From positions 44,521,001-44,585,000 of the forward strand of contig OX419755.1 of assembly GCA_948567375.1 (NCBI GenBank): a stretch of DNA of 64,000 nt, read 5' to 3'. Shown here piece by piece: positions 44,610 to 55,365 of this stretch. Position 1 is the first letter of the stretch. Every line of letters starts with the position of its first letter. Origin of the DNA: Lunularia cruciata. Taxonomy: Eukaryota > Streptophyta > Marchantiopsida > Lunulariales > Lunulariaceae. The notes under the pieces were generated by a model, which was given only the letters and a program-made list of their open reading frames with translations, did no database searches and was not told where the DNA came from. A program made the translations under genes and the position numbers.

Positions 44610-47050
44610 ATGGGAAGAGGGAAGAAGAAGTCCAAATTTGCAGTGAGAAATCATGCAATGCGGAGGTTAGATGTGATCACAAGAATTGAAGTCTTGAGCC
44701 AACTTTGGATCACATTCTTGGCGTGGAACTGGAATGTGATTTTTCTAGGATTCATGACTTAGATAATAGAGAGTAGATGTCTTGATGGCCCCGAGGAAGA
44801 GGGAAAGAGAGGTAATCCGGCTTGTTGGATGGAGTTGGATTGGAGATTAGTACTCGGAAGAGATGCAGACACGGAGCAAGGTGCCACATTCTTGGGGAAG
44901 GGAGAGGTAGCAGAAGAAACCCTAGAGGTGAGAGATGCTTTCTCTTTGAAGCGCACAAAGAATGGGTACAAAGTAGAGAGTTACAAGGATCTTGTCAAGC
45001 GAGGGATCGTGAGTGCTCTAATGGCGATCTTGAAGCCGGAGAGAACGACTTATGTGATGAAGCACCAAGTGGTGTTCTTCTATAAGATGTTTACAGGAGA
45101 GCCAATTAACTGGGGAAAGTGCTTCCATGGGCGAACAAGACAAATGGTATGGAATTTGCGGGATAAATCACCTCTCCATTACATTGTGCCATTTGCAGCG
45201 CATTTTTATCTGGGGTTGAACTTGCTTAATGCGGCGGAGTGCAACAGAATGGTGTCGCATTTCCATCCTGACTTAAGAAAGGACGTCAACATGGAGGAAC
45301 AACAATACATTCTTCAAATCAGGAGTAGCAATGAGTATTACGCACAGACAAGGAAGAGTGTGCACGTGGACGTGAGTACTCCAAACTCAAAGAAGAGGAG
45401 TCAACAAGGAGAAGGAGAAGATGTCAAGAAAATAAGACCTCAGAAGACCAGAAGGGTAAACCCGAGGAAAGGTATGGTGGTAATTGTATCATCGGAGGAA
45501 GAATCAAAGGGCAAAGCCAAGTGCAAGTCCAAAGACTCGGAAAGAGAAGAAGAACCCAAGCTAACACTACAGAGTGGAGACATGAGTAGTGATAGCAATG
45601 ATGGAGGAGAGATGACATTGGTACCCGTAGAAGAAGAAGAAGCCAGGATGGTGATAGAGGAGGAAGGTAACACGAAGTTAGAAGATGAAGTGCCAAAGCA
45701 GGAAGAAAGAAGGGTTACCATTCAAAGAGGAGTTTGTTCCAAGTGAAAGGCAAAGTGTGAAGCAAGTCCAAGCAAGGTAAGAGAAGGAGATGCAAGTTCA
45801 GGAAGTGAAGCATCTATTCTGATACAACGATTGCAGCTAAGAAGGCGAGTATCAAGAGAAGAAGAGGTAAAGAAGGAGATCATTGTGTAAGTCAACATAG
45901 CCACAAGTGAAGGAATGGAGTACCTATGGGAGATTGTGTGTCTATTATTGGTGAAGGTAGAACACAAGAAGAAGGAAATGCAATCAAAGTGACCTGAGGT
46001 GAAGACTGTGTTGCAGGTGTTGGCCCGATTGGAAGAAGAGAACTCGGAATTGAAGAAGAGTATAATCCAAGGAGAGGAGGAAAGGAAAGTACTACGAGTA
46101 GGTGCAGTAGTACGGAATCAAGTGATTGAGAACTTGAAGAGAGAAGCAAGGAATTGAGAGGAACTCATAGAGCAGAGTGACATAGCAAGGGAAAGACAAG
46201 TAGCTGAGTATGAAATCTTGAAGCAATAGTTTGCTGATTTGAGATTAGAGATTATCCATGCTATGGCAAGAGTAGCTGAGAAGGAATAAGAGCTTGATAG
46301 GGTGATGGAGAGGTAGAAGAGAAGAAGCAATTGTGGCAACGAGAGATGACAATGCAATATAGAGAAGAAGAGAGGTTGAGAGAGTTACTTTGCAATCAAG
46401 AGGAGAGATTGTACAAAAGGAGAGGGAGAAGGAGGCTGTGAAAGCCGAGTTTGAAGTAGAATTGGCAATGTACCGAGAAGATTGGCTTGTAGGGAAGATG
46501 GGAGAGGAAAATGAGATTGAAGCCATTGAAGGAGATCATAATCAAGATGAATGCGATGCTGAGTATAGAGGCCAATGTGCGTATTGAAGAGATGAGGCTG
46601 CACGAGTTGAAGTTGTTGGTGCAAGAGACGAGGAGGAGACATGCGAAGGACATAGACTTGAATGCTTTGTTGATCAGTCTAAGAACTCATGTAGATAGGA
46701 AGATATTGGAAGTAGAAGACAATATCGCGATTAGATTAGACTTAGTGAAATTAGAGATAGATAAACTTCGGAAGGATGTCAGAGAAAAACCCAAAGTAGA
46801 TGAAGTAGGAGTGCAAATGTCTTTGGAGTTACCATTGGAGACATTAGAGAAGAGTGGGTCGGGAGATAAGGAGTTAGATAGATTACACACTAGTGGAATT
46901 TCAGATCAGGAAAGAGAATTGCTAGATTTGGTAGAGGATGTAGGAGTTATGAAATCCGAGGAAAGAGTAGTAGGAAGTAAAGTTACTTCAGGTTCGGGTT
47001 TGATAGTTGAGGAAGAAGTAGACATCGGATCGGATAAGAAACAGAATTGA
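44610..47050 (+). pseudogene. LTR-embedded coiled-coil protein, copy A, broken
   Basis: The frame starts at the ATG at 44610 (MGRGKKKSKF); a TAG at 44760 and several later frameshifts break it. It ends at the TGA 47048-47050. At about 2.44 kb it equals copy B (2.43 kb). An N-terminal part of about 250 residues has LWITFLAWNWNV, NGYKVESYKDLVKRGIVSAL and MVWNLRDKSPLHYIVPFAAH. A charged linker follows (KKRSQQGEGEDVKK, many Glu and Ser). The C-terminal half is long heptad-like helix (EREKEAVKAEFEVELAMYRE, LRTHVDRKILEVEDN). No signal peptide or membrane segment. I do not recognise the family; the N-terminal part may resemble the domain called putative plant transposon protein, a weak guess. Confidence 0.7.
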
Positions 47051-47761
47051 GATTTGAAGAGGCAGATATGAAGGGGTGCATTGTCATTTTGGATCTGCAG
47101 GTTCATAGAGTTGTTAGGAAGAGGTATATTAGGAAGATAACTAACGTTTTCTTTGCTATTTAAGAGTGACATTTGTAGTCATATGTTGTTAAGTGCTCAT
47201 TATTTCTGAGAATAGATAAAGCAAAGTGTTGTGAAGCAGTGCTCGTCGCTTGAGCTTGATTTCAAGTATCAACGTTGCAATTGTGTTTGTGAGTGTGTGG
47301 AGTGCAAGTTAGTGTGCTTGTTGGATGTTGAATTCCGTAGCCTTGATCTTCATTCTGTGTGTTTGCTTGAGTGAAGTGCAATCAAAGCAATGCCTTGAGA
47401 GATCTGAGAGGAATTGTAGTGTTGGTAGTATTTTGCATTTGTGAGTGCAGTGTGAAGTTGGTGTGAAGCAATTTTGATGGAGGAAGTTGTGCCTTTAGTG
47501 GAGGGGTGGAACACAATTCTGAGGTGAAGTCGTTTTACAATGAAGTGCCGTTTTTGGGAGAGCCTGAATCATCATAATAAAGATTGTTTGGAAAGATTTG
47601 ATGGAGTTGTGATTAAAAAGTGTTTATTTGTGACAAGATTGCGAGTCAGTGCTTGTTACTCTCTTCTGGGTGTGGTTTCTACCTGAGAGATTAAAGACAC
47701 AACCAAGAAGAACTACATTGTGACATTTGACTTCGTATTTGACCAAAACTGAATTGTATCT

Positions 47762-48503
47762 TGTAATACCAAGAGCTAGCCATATGATCTAGATGTGAAA
47801 TTCGGTTTGGTAACATATGGAATGATGTTATACATGATGGTCAAAATAGATCAGATAGAAGTATCACCAAAAAGGTATTTATACTTATAGGGCATAAAAC
47901 CAAAATAGATTTGAAAACCTTAGAACCAATAGCTAGACATATGATTTGAAGGTGAGAATTGGGTTAGTAACATCTGGAAGAATGTTACATAGGATGGACT
48001 GAATTGATCAAAAAGAGGTATCACCCAAAGGGGACTTCTACTAATAGAGTTGGAACCAAAATTATGCTTGAAATCTTTGTAGGCAATTTCGGAGGCCTAA
48101 ACGGATGAATTAGGCCTAAAAAATACATAAATTGTGACCCCAATGGGAAAAAGGTTGGCCTTCCCTCTCCCCAGCTTTGTCTTGTTGAGAGCTTTCCAAC
48201 GGTACCTCACCCATGTGATTATGAGATTCCTACAAGAAGATTCCATAAAAGATTCCCTCTGGTCAAAGCTTGTTTGACCAACCAGATAGGACTAGGACCG
48301 ACATGTCACCCATCCAAGTAAGTAATCCAAGGGTGGAGCTTGTTGACATGTCACCTATCTATGTACCTAATCCTATGGTGGAGCTTCATTGGAGGTGATC
48401 CGCTTTGCCTATATAATAAAGAGAAGGTGCTCCTTTGGGGCATCGGAGTTTGAGTGTGAAAGTGTGTATTTCTCTTTAGGTCTCTTATTCTTGGAGTATT
48501 ACA
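47762..48503 (+). repeat. Solo LTR of a third family inside giant LTR A
   Basis: 742 bp, from TGTAATACC to GTATTACA, flanked by TATCT on both sides (47757-47761 and 48504-48508). The uninterrupted site is present in copy B (GTATCTCTG, minus strand, about 55428-55436). It contains a TATA-like TATATAATAAA near 48410 and an internal 150-bp duplication (47774-47920 and 47931-48082, both starting AGCTAG). Orientation is taken from the TATA box. Confidence 0.85.
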
Positions 48504-48574
48504 TATCTCTGCGGGAACAAACTTTAGTTACCTGATTACCGCAAAAGTGACATTTGCCGGGTTATCACACAAAG

Positions 48575-48825
48575 TTATGCATAGGTTCTAATTTACAAAT
48601 GACATAAAGATTAAAATATAAACATCCTAAAATTGGAAGATAGCAAACTTCATTGCGAAGCTTTGAGAGCCTTGCTCACCATGGGTTGAATTGGTTTGGT
48701 GTGTGAATCAAATTATCTCCATCCTTACAAAAGTGGAGCAATCTTCTAATTGCCTAGAGGCACAATCTAGCTTTCAACAACCAATAATGTGAAGTCTTCT
48801 TGCCATCCACCCACCCAACTAGTCT
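48575..48825. other. Short spacer
   Basis: I see nothing recognisable. Confidence 0.5.
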
Positions 48826-49517
48826 TGTAACACCCATTTGTGCATGTGTGTGGTATTGTGATATTTAGCTAGGTATTACAAGTACTTAAGAGATATTATT
48901 TATAAAGAGATAAAGGATGGTTCTATATTAGTCATGGTTAGCTAAAGTTAGTCATAGCTAAGATAGAGAGGACCTTACTTTAGAGGAAGTAGAAAAGATG
49001 AACACCACTATTTTGGATTTTAGTGTATTGACTTGGTATTATTCCTAGGTGTTTGGCTTTGAGGAAAGAGTTGAGAACTCTTAGGCTTGCAAGCCTTTTT
49101 GTTTTGGATTCTTCTTTAGTCCAAGGATAGCCCATGTGAAGGAATCCTTGACTAGGTGGTTGGGTCAAGATAAGATCATATGCTTAGGAGAATATGCCCA
49201 TGTGAATGGATATTCCTTTCTACTTTTTGACTTTACTTGACTTTTAGTCTAGTAACTTGAGTTACCGCGGTATTTAGTAACTTTGGTACGTAACTATTTC
49301 ACAAGTATATAAACAAGGGGTGAGGAGGTACTCATCATCCTTTCATTTGCAACTATCTCTCTCTTATTGAGTTCTCTAGTGAGCAATGTCTTGAGTCTTG
49401 GAGTGTTAGCTTTGGAGGAGTATGATGGAGTTGGGGTTCCTTGCCTTCTTAGTCCATGGTGCGCTACCATAATAGCCATAAGAGCTTCATCCTGAGTGAG
49501 AGACAGGCCGGCTCACA
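48826..49517 (+). repeat. Solo LTR, family F copy 3
   Basis: Complete 692-bp copy (TGTAACACCC to GGCTCACA) without polypurine tract before it or primer site after it. The immediate 5-bp flanks (AGTCT and ATCCA) do not match, but ATCCAC and AACTAGT occur in both flanks. Confidence 0.85.
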
Positions 49518-49586
49518 ATCCACAACTAGTTTCATCTCCTTGATTAAATCAGAGAATCCACCTTAGCTCCAGTGCTCATGCTCTTA

Positions 49587-50036
49587 CATGTCACGCTATT
49601 TGTAGTGTTGCATCTAGATGCTCAAACACCAGAGTTCCAATGATAGTAGTTAGAGTTATTTCAACAATTTCTCAGAGACTACTTTCCGACAGTCAGATTT
49701 TTTGTTTGGGGTATTGACTTCACGGTGGGGCCCACCATTACTTTGCATCATTTGCACCGTCAAGTGTGCCATCAGCGGGACCATTAGGGTTTAGACCTAG
49801 CTTGAGTCCAGGGGGTATACTTTTGAAGTGCAGCTCCAGAGAGCTCACTTCTCTGATGTTGAGCCTTTGAGTTCTTGGCTATGGTGGACAGAGGCCGGCG
49901 AGCATCAACTGGATTCTTTATGCTGGAGTGGGTGTGGCTTGACTGTAATCAGTGCCCAATTGTTGGCAATTTATAGAGTGATAGATCAAGTATTGATCTA
50001 AGTTGAGTTGAGTTGAGAGTGGTAAACAATCTAATT
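49587..50036 (+). repeat. Second copy of the 450-bp dispersed unit
   Basis: It matches 17821-18271 almost throughout: TTGTAGTGT, GAGTTCCAATGATA, GAGACTACTTTCCGAC, GCAGCTCCAGAGAGCTCACT and GAGAGTGGTAAACAATCT. It is probably part of the 5' LTR of the gag-methyltransferase element. The flanking 102-bp repeats seen at 17715 are absent here. Confidence 0.75.
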
Positions 50037-51485
50037 ACATCAGAGAGGTGAAATTAGAGGAAAATTGGGTGCATGAACTTTGAGTGTTGGTGGCATCTCT
50101 AAGCTCAGTGGATCGTTGGTAGCTCGATGCAAGTTCAATTTTTATCTAGTGTGCAGAAGCTTGTTCAATTGATGCAGATTTGGCAGTAAGGTAGACGGTG
50201 TGCAGAAACGCTGGCCAATTTTTGATCAAAGAAGGAGCAAATTTTGAGCTCAAGAGGTGAAGGCAAGACCAATTTGTTGAGAGTTTGGCTCAAAAGTAAA
50301 ATTGAAGGTGGAGTTGGGAAGCTATTCTCGTGAATTTTTGATTTGGAGAAACCCATGTTTTCAATTTGGCTCGAGTGAAGAGTTAGTGTGGGATTTGGTG
50401 GTTAACCAACTTTAGGGTTTATGTCAAATTTTGGCTAGATTTTATGTCAGATTTTGGCCAGATTTGGAGGAGTTTTGCTAGTTGGCCAGATTTTGAAGAC
50501 TTTTGCCAAGTTGGAGGACTTTCGCAAGTTTGGAGGACTTTTGCAAGTTTAGAGGAGTTTTGCCAGATTTTGGAGGAGGTTCAAAGTAGCAAGAAGAAAG
50601 GCCTCATTTGGCTGAATTTTAGCATTTCAAGGCATAGGGCTGTGGGCTATGAGAAGCTACAAAGGGCTAGAAGGGCCAGCTTGCTAGCGTGAGGCTAGCT
50701 AGTTTAGAGTAGATCTTGGTTATTGGTTGGCAAAATCTATCCATCATGCTAGATTGTGCGCAACAGTGTTTGACCCCTAGATCTCTTGTTCTTAGATTGG
50801 TGCCCTAGCTAATTGGTCCACCTTACTTGATGTCCTAGTGACTGTGCCACTGTTATCTATACACTTGTAGCTTTGGCTAGGAGAGGCAGATTGATCCCAT
50901 TATTGGTGACCTTGGTAGCTTAGGACTTAGATACGAACTTCTCTTATGTCAAATGCCAAATGGTGGTAGAGTCAGTCTTGTGTTATTTTATGAGATGGAA
51001 GGTTTTTGTTTAGATTTCTTGTGATTGGACTCCCTCTATTCTTTACTTCATGTTTGTGCACTATGTTTGTGTGAGGTGCCTTGACTTTTGAGCATTGGTG
51101 CTCTGGTGTGCTCTTGATAGTGAGGCTGGAATGATGACCAATCAGACTACCTTTGTTTCTCTCCGGTGAGGCAAGAAGTGATGACCTATAGACTGTGAGA
51201 GTGCATGTTATGATGGTAGGTTATAGGTTGCCCTTTCCTCTAGTGTAGTTATCTTGGTTAGAGTTACATTAGTTGGTGTTGGTACTTGGTGGTGTTTGCA
51301 CTTTGGGGTACTTGCGATTGCGACTTGTGGTTACAATTTGTGGTTCCAGTTTGTTGTTGCAATTTGCGGTTGCAGTTACTTTGTCACGATAGAGTTCTTT
51401 GGGGATTCCAAAGGAGATAGCCCTATAGTTACGCAGTGGGTTTACTTGGAGTGGTACTTGGTATCAACTTGTATCTCAGGTCCCA
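50037..51485 (+). other. Probable LTR end and leader of the methyltransferase element
   Basis: Holds two short tandem repeats: a 19-35-bp phrase GGAGGACTTTTGCAAGTTT (about 50455-50585) and a TTGTGGTTNCAATTTG-like phrase (about 51315-51375). At 50961-50977 TGGTGGTAGAGTCAGTC may be a degraded tRNA-iMet primer site, with CCA just before it as an LTR end. No gene before the ATG at 51486. Confidence 0.35.
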
Positions 51486-53358
51486 ATGAGGGAGGAGATT
51501 GACTCTGAGTTGGAGTTTGACACAGGAGTTGATTCAGTTGAGAGTGCACTTGGTGTGTTTGCACCGTTGTTGTGGGATATGGACAAGATTTATGGGGCCT
51601 CCAAAGGCCCTAGGTGTTACTCTGGTACAGTGGGTACCATTGAGTTGGATGACTTCATCCAAAAGTTTGATAGTTGGTGTGATCTATAGCAAATGTAGAA
51701 CCCAAATTTGTTTACACCCTTCATGGCATGGAAGGGGTTGTTTCAGCACTTGGAGAGTCCGCCAATGGATGACTACCATGAGTTCAAGAGAGCTCATTTG
51801 GAGGAGATTGAGTTATGGAGACAGTATTGGTCTTCAAACTATGTCTCTATCACTTCAAGTTTGGTAGCTAAGAGTAGATTGGTTGTACCTACAAGTTCTA
51901 GCTTGAGTAGAGTTGGTGGAGCTAGAGGAGGTGCACTAGCTGGAGATAGTGCTACTACGAGTGGAGGTACTGCTACAAGAGGTGGTGTGGTAATAGGATT
52001 TAACCCCTTGGTGGAGTTCTTCTAGTGTTTGAGGCAAAACTACGAGGGAGTGCGGACTGACAAACTGAGGAGCTTGCAAGAGTTCCAACGGAAGGCTAGA
52101 GAGAGCCTACGTGAGGCATACACTTGCATGAGGTGGCTGATCAGTTTCACTCATGGAGTTATTGAGGCCTAGGCATTCTAGTATTGGTATGGGATATTGG
52201 ATAGGGAGTTGAGACGTAGAGTTCATGATGCTATGTTGTTACAGGCTACTTTGCCTACTTTGGCAGTGGTCTTTGGTTTGGCTGAGTGTATTGAGCTCAA
52301 CATGGTGGAGGCAAGGGTGGTGACATATGGATTTGGTAGGGAGACCTCATCTATGGCTGTGACTTTTTCTAGAGTGCAGCAAAGTGCACCATGCCCAATT
52401 GGTTTTTGAGGACAAGGTGGACAGCCCAAATCCTATGGAGTGAGTGGGGGTCTAGTGGAGTTAGACCCTTTCCTTCATTTTTGGGTTAGCAGCAGCCAAT
52501 GAGTGGTGGTGTTGCTTGTTGGACTTGTGGTGGACCTCACCATTGGAGAGAGTGTACTCAGGGCAGTGGACCTGATACCTCGGGTGCATCATAGTCATCA
52601 TAGAGGCAATGTGAGCATTGCTACAGATTTGGTCACACTAGTGACCGGTGTTTTGACCTACACCTAGAGTTACAAAGTGGTAGGGCTGCTATGACAGGTA
52701 GTAGAGGAGCTCCAGTTCATGGAGGACAAGGTGGTAGAGGTGGTGGTAGAGGATCTACACCTAGTAGGGGTGCAATACCTGCCCTTACTTTTGATACAAC
52801 TATGGCTACTCAGATTGAGCAGTTGGAGCAAAGATTGGCTAGTATGGCTATTGCTCAGAGGAGATCATATTTGGGTGTTGAGGCTTCCACCTCATATGCT
52901 TGTGATAGAGATGCTTTGGAGTTCATGTGCGGAGCAGCACAAGCGGATGCATCCGTAGCAATGACTAGGAGTGCAGTACGTGCTCTAGAGTCTAGAGGGG
53001 CATCAGTGGAGTTGGACTTACAGAGAAGAGAGGTTGGGAGACAAGTGAGACTTCCTCAGTCTTTCACGCTATCTAAGGCATTGTAGATGGCATCCATGGC
53101 TCCTAGATGTCCCAGTGTAGGTGGTGATGGAGTGCATGATTGACTACCTACTAGTCAGCTACTTGCTACTACACAGATTGAGTCTAGAACAATGTTGGGG
53201 GCGGCTCAACTGATTATACAATATCCTTTGTTTTCAGCTAGTGACATGTTTACATTGGGAGTTGACCCAACCCCAATGTTCCGGTTGGCTACCACACTTT
53301 GTGAGAGTAGAGATGGTGCGGTTCCTACTACTAGAGCAGAGGTGGTTGATAGTGGAGC
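51486..53358 (+). pseudogene. Gag, zinc knuckles and start of protease of the methyltransferase element
   Basis: Starts at the ATG 51486. The gag core shows FIQKFDSWCDL, FTPFMAWKGLFQHLE and later LRRRVHDAMLLQATLPTLA. Two CCHC knuckles follow: CWTCGGPHHWREC (about 52530) and CEHCYRFGHTSDRC (about 52608-52650), then Gly/Arg-rich RGGGRG. The frame reaches a retropepsin-like VVDSGA at 53340-53357, where an LTR interrupts it. Numerous in-frame stops are mostly TAG and TGA at positions where Gln or Arg would fit. Confidence 0.8.
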
Positions 53359-54053
53359 TGTAACACCCATTTGTGCATGTGTGTGGTATGTGTGTGATAT
53401 TTCTCTTGGCATTACAAGTACTTAAGAGATATTATTTATATAGAGATAAAGAATGGTTCTATATTAGTCATGATTAGCTAAAGTTTGTCATAGCTAAGAT
53501 AGAGGGGACCTTACTTTAGAGGAAGTACAAAAGATGAGCACCATTATTTTGGATTTTAGTGTGTTGACTTGGTATTATTCCTAGGTGTTTGGCTTTGAAG
53601 AAAGAGTTAAGAACTCTTGGGAAAGCAAGCCTTTTTGTTCTGGATTCTTCTTTAGTCAAAGGATAGCCCATGTGAAGGAATCCTTGACTTGGTGGTTGGG
53701 TCAAGATAAGATCACATGCTTAGGGGAATATGCCCATGTGAATAGATATTCCTTTCTACTTTTTGACTTTACTTGACTTTTAGCCTAGTAACTTGAGTTG
53801 CCGTGGTAATTAGTAACTTTGGTACGTAACTATTTCACAAGTATATAAAAAAGGGGTGAGGATGTACTCATCATCCTTTCATTTGCAACTATCTCTCTCT
53901 TATTGAGTTCTCTAGTGAGCAATGTCTTGAGTCTTGGAGTGTTAGCCTTGGAGGAGTATGATGGAGTTGGGGTTCCTTGCCTTCTTAGTCCATGGTGCGC
54001 TACCATAATAGCCATAAGAGGTTCATCTTGAGTGATAGACAGGCCGGCTCACA
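53359..54053 (+). repeat. Family F LTR copy 4, a 5' LTR
   Basis: Complete LTR (TGTAACACCC to GGCTCACA) lodged in the protease active-site region (DSGA) of the methyltransferase element. It is followed by a primer site, so it is the 5' LTR of a truncated element. No matching target duplication is found, as expected if the 3' part was deleted. Confidence 0.9.
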
Positions 54054-54056
54054 TTT

Positions 54057-54076
54057 TTGGTTCCATTGCGGGGACC
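54057..54076 (+). other. Primer-binding site after LTR copy 4
   Basis: TTGGTTCCATTGCGGGGACC, four bases after the LTR, resembles the Athila-type TTGGCGCCGTTGCCGGGG site. A short gag start (MRAHLERTLRKERDELMLEN, from 54134) may belong to the same truncated element. Confidence 0.65.
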
Positions 54077-54261
54077 TCTCTAGAAGGCAAGATAATGTTC
54101 CACGTTCAATTCTACATTAGATAGAAGGAGGCTATGAGAGCTCACTTGGAGAGAACATTAAGAAAGGAGAGGGATGAACTTATGTTAGAGAACCAAGATC
54201 CATTTGTATACCTTGTATTTCATTATGATGTCTTTGAAGTGATTTTGTACATCTTGTACAA

Positions 54262-55365
54262 AATGGAGAGGTGTCCATTTCAAATCCTGACATCTCTAGG
54301 TGGTGGTTCGACACAATACATCACACATGGGGAGCTTGTTGTCCAGGTTTAGCCTGGTCATCCGACTGATAGCTTGGTGGTGAGAGCTCAGGCTATTGCG
54401 ACAATAGCTGAGTCATATGATGTGCTAGTTGGGGGAGTAGTGTTATACCCCATGGGTTTCAGCATTGACTATTGGGAGGAGACAACCTCCTATAGAACAG
54501 GTTGGCCATCTGGTGAGGGACGGGTATGTTGCCTACCAGTCCGCTTCAGTAGTGGCAGTCTTGGCTCACTACACTCTAGGACCATGGCAACATTAGTTTT
54601 AGCTTTTAGTGGTGCAATTACTTGGCCTGGTGATTTGTTGGAGTGGAATGCCCATGCAAAGGATACTCCAGTATCAGAGGAGATCACTTGGATTTGAAGT
54701 ATGAGTGGGATTGTTCCATCCACCTTGGATGTTCTATTGTGGAGTTCTGAGGAGGCATTGCAGCAATTGCAAATCAGTTGGTGCAACAAGCTTGGAGTGG
54801 AGCCTCCGTACTATCAGGAGATGAGTATGAGGATGAGCCTCTAGAGTTGATTGCTTTGACAACTTTGGATACCACACTCATTGCTTGGCAGTATGCAGTA
54901 GAGGGGATATGTCTATTGGAGTTGTTTGGTGGGATTAGCATCGGACTAGCTGCGGTATTATAGGCGGGTATATAAGTACAAAGGTACTTGTATGTAGAGA
55001 GAGATGAGATTGCTACGCAAGTCTCTCTACATCATGTGGCACACTTGGCCTATTTGTATCCAAAGTTATTACCAATGTCAGCAGTTAGAGGTTACCAAAA
55101 GGCCCTACTAGTAGATATTTCCTTATTGGGGGCGCATGACCTAGAGAGACATGGGCCTATTCACTTGGTGATTTTTGGATGACCATGTCAAGGACCTACA
55201 CGTGCTGGTAGAGGTTTGGGTCTTTAGGATCCTTGTTCTGGTGTGTTTTGGGAGATGTTACGGATATTACGACATCTCCTAGTTCATCAGTCCGTTTCTC
55301 CAACTTACCTTTTGGAGAACGTCCCTTTGATGGGTGATTCTTGCACCAGAGTGGTGGCAAGTACA
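54262..55365 (+). pseudogene. Protease remainder and cytosine-C5 DNA methyltransferase (DNMT3-like), broken
   Basis: A methyltransferase of this class transfers a methyl group from S-adenosylmethionine to C5 of cytosine in DNA. The segment begins with a protease remainder (CPFQILTSLGG, then SYDVLVGGVVLYPMGF, which takes the place of the usual YDxxLG). After a linker and a frame change come motif I LLELFGGISIGLAAVL (54913-54960, SAM binding), a motif II-like YVERDE (54991), the motif IV Pro-Cys-Gln with the catalytic Cys codon at 55186-55188, the TRAGRG stretch, and motif VI LLENV (Glu-Asn-Val at 55315-55323). FxGIxxGL and the HGPIHLVI run-up recall DNMT3. Stops at 54961, 54973, 55180 and about 55228 kill it. 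The C-terminal motifs are cut off by the giant LTR at 55366. Confidence 0.8.

Larger units (their letters stand above)
44038..48569 (+). mobile_element. Giant solo LTR (copy A) with embedded ORF
   Basis: It starts TGTGGTACTC and ends GGGTTATCACA, with CAAAG on both sides (44033-44037 and 48570-48574), a perfect 5-bp target duplication. It aligns along its full length with the 3' LTR of the minus-strand element at 55366-59136. Without the 747-bp later insertion (solo LTR plus one TSD) it is about 3.785 kb against 3.771 kb. A TATA-like CTATTTAAGAG lies at 47155, so more than 3 kb of U3 carries the ORF and the 3' 1 kb has the promoter, R and U5. Confidence 0.9.

Noticed and set aside
47077-48569. 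An LTR starting at TGCATTG right after the coiled-coil ORF
   Set aside because: This was my first reading, with the ORF in an env-like position. The polypurine tract at 59137-59153 and the CAAAG duplication at 44033 and 48570 show that the LTR starts upstream of the ORF.
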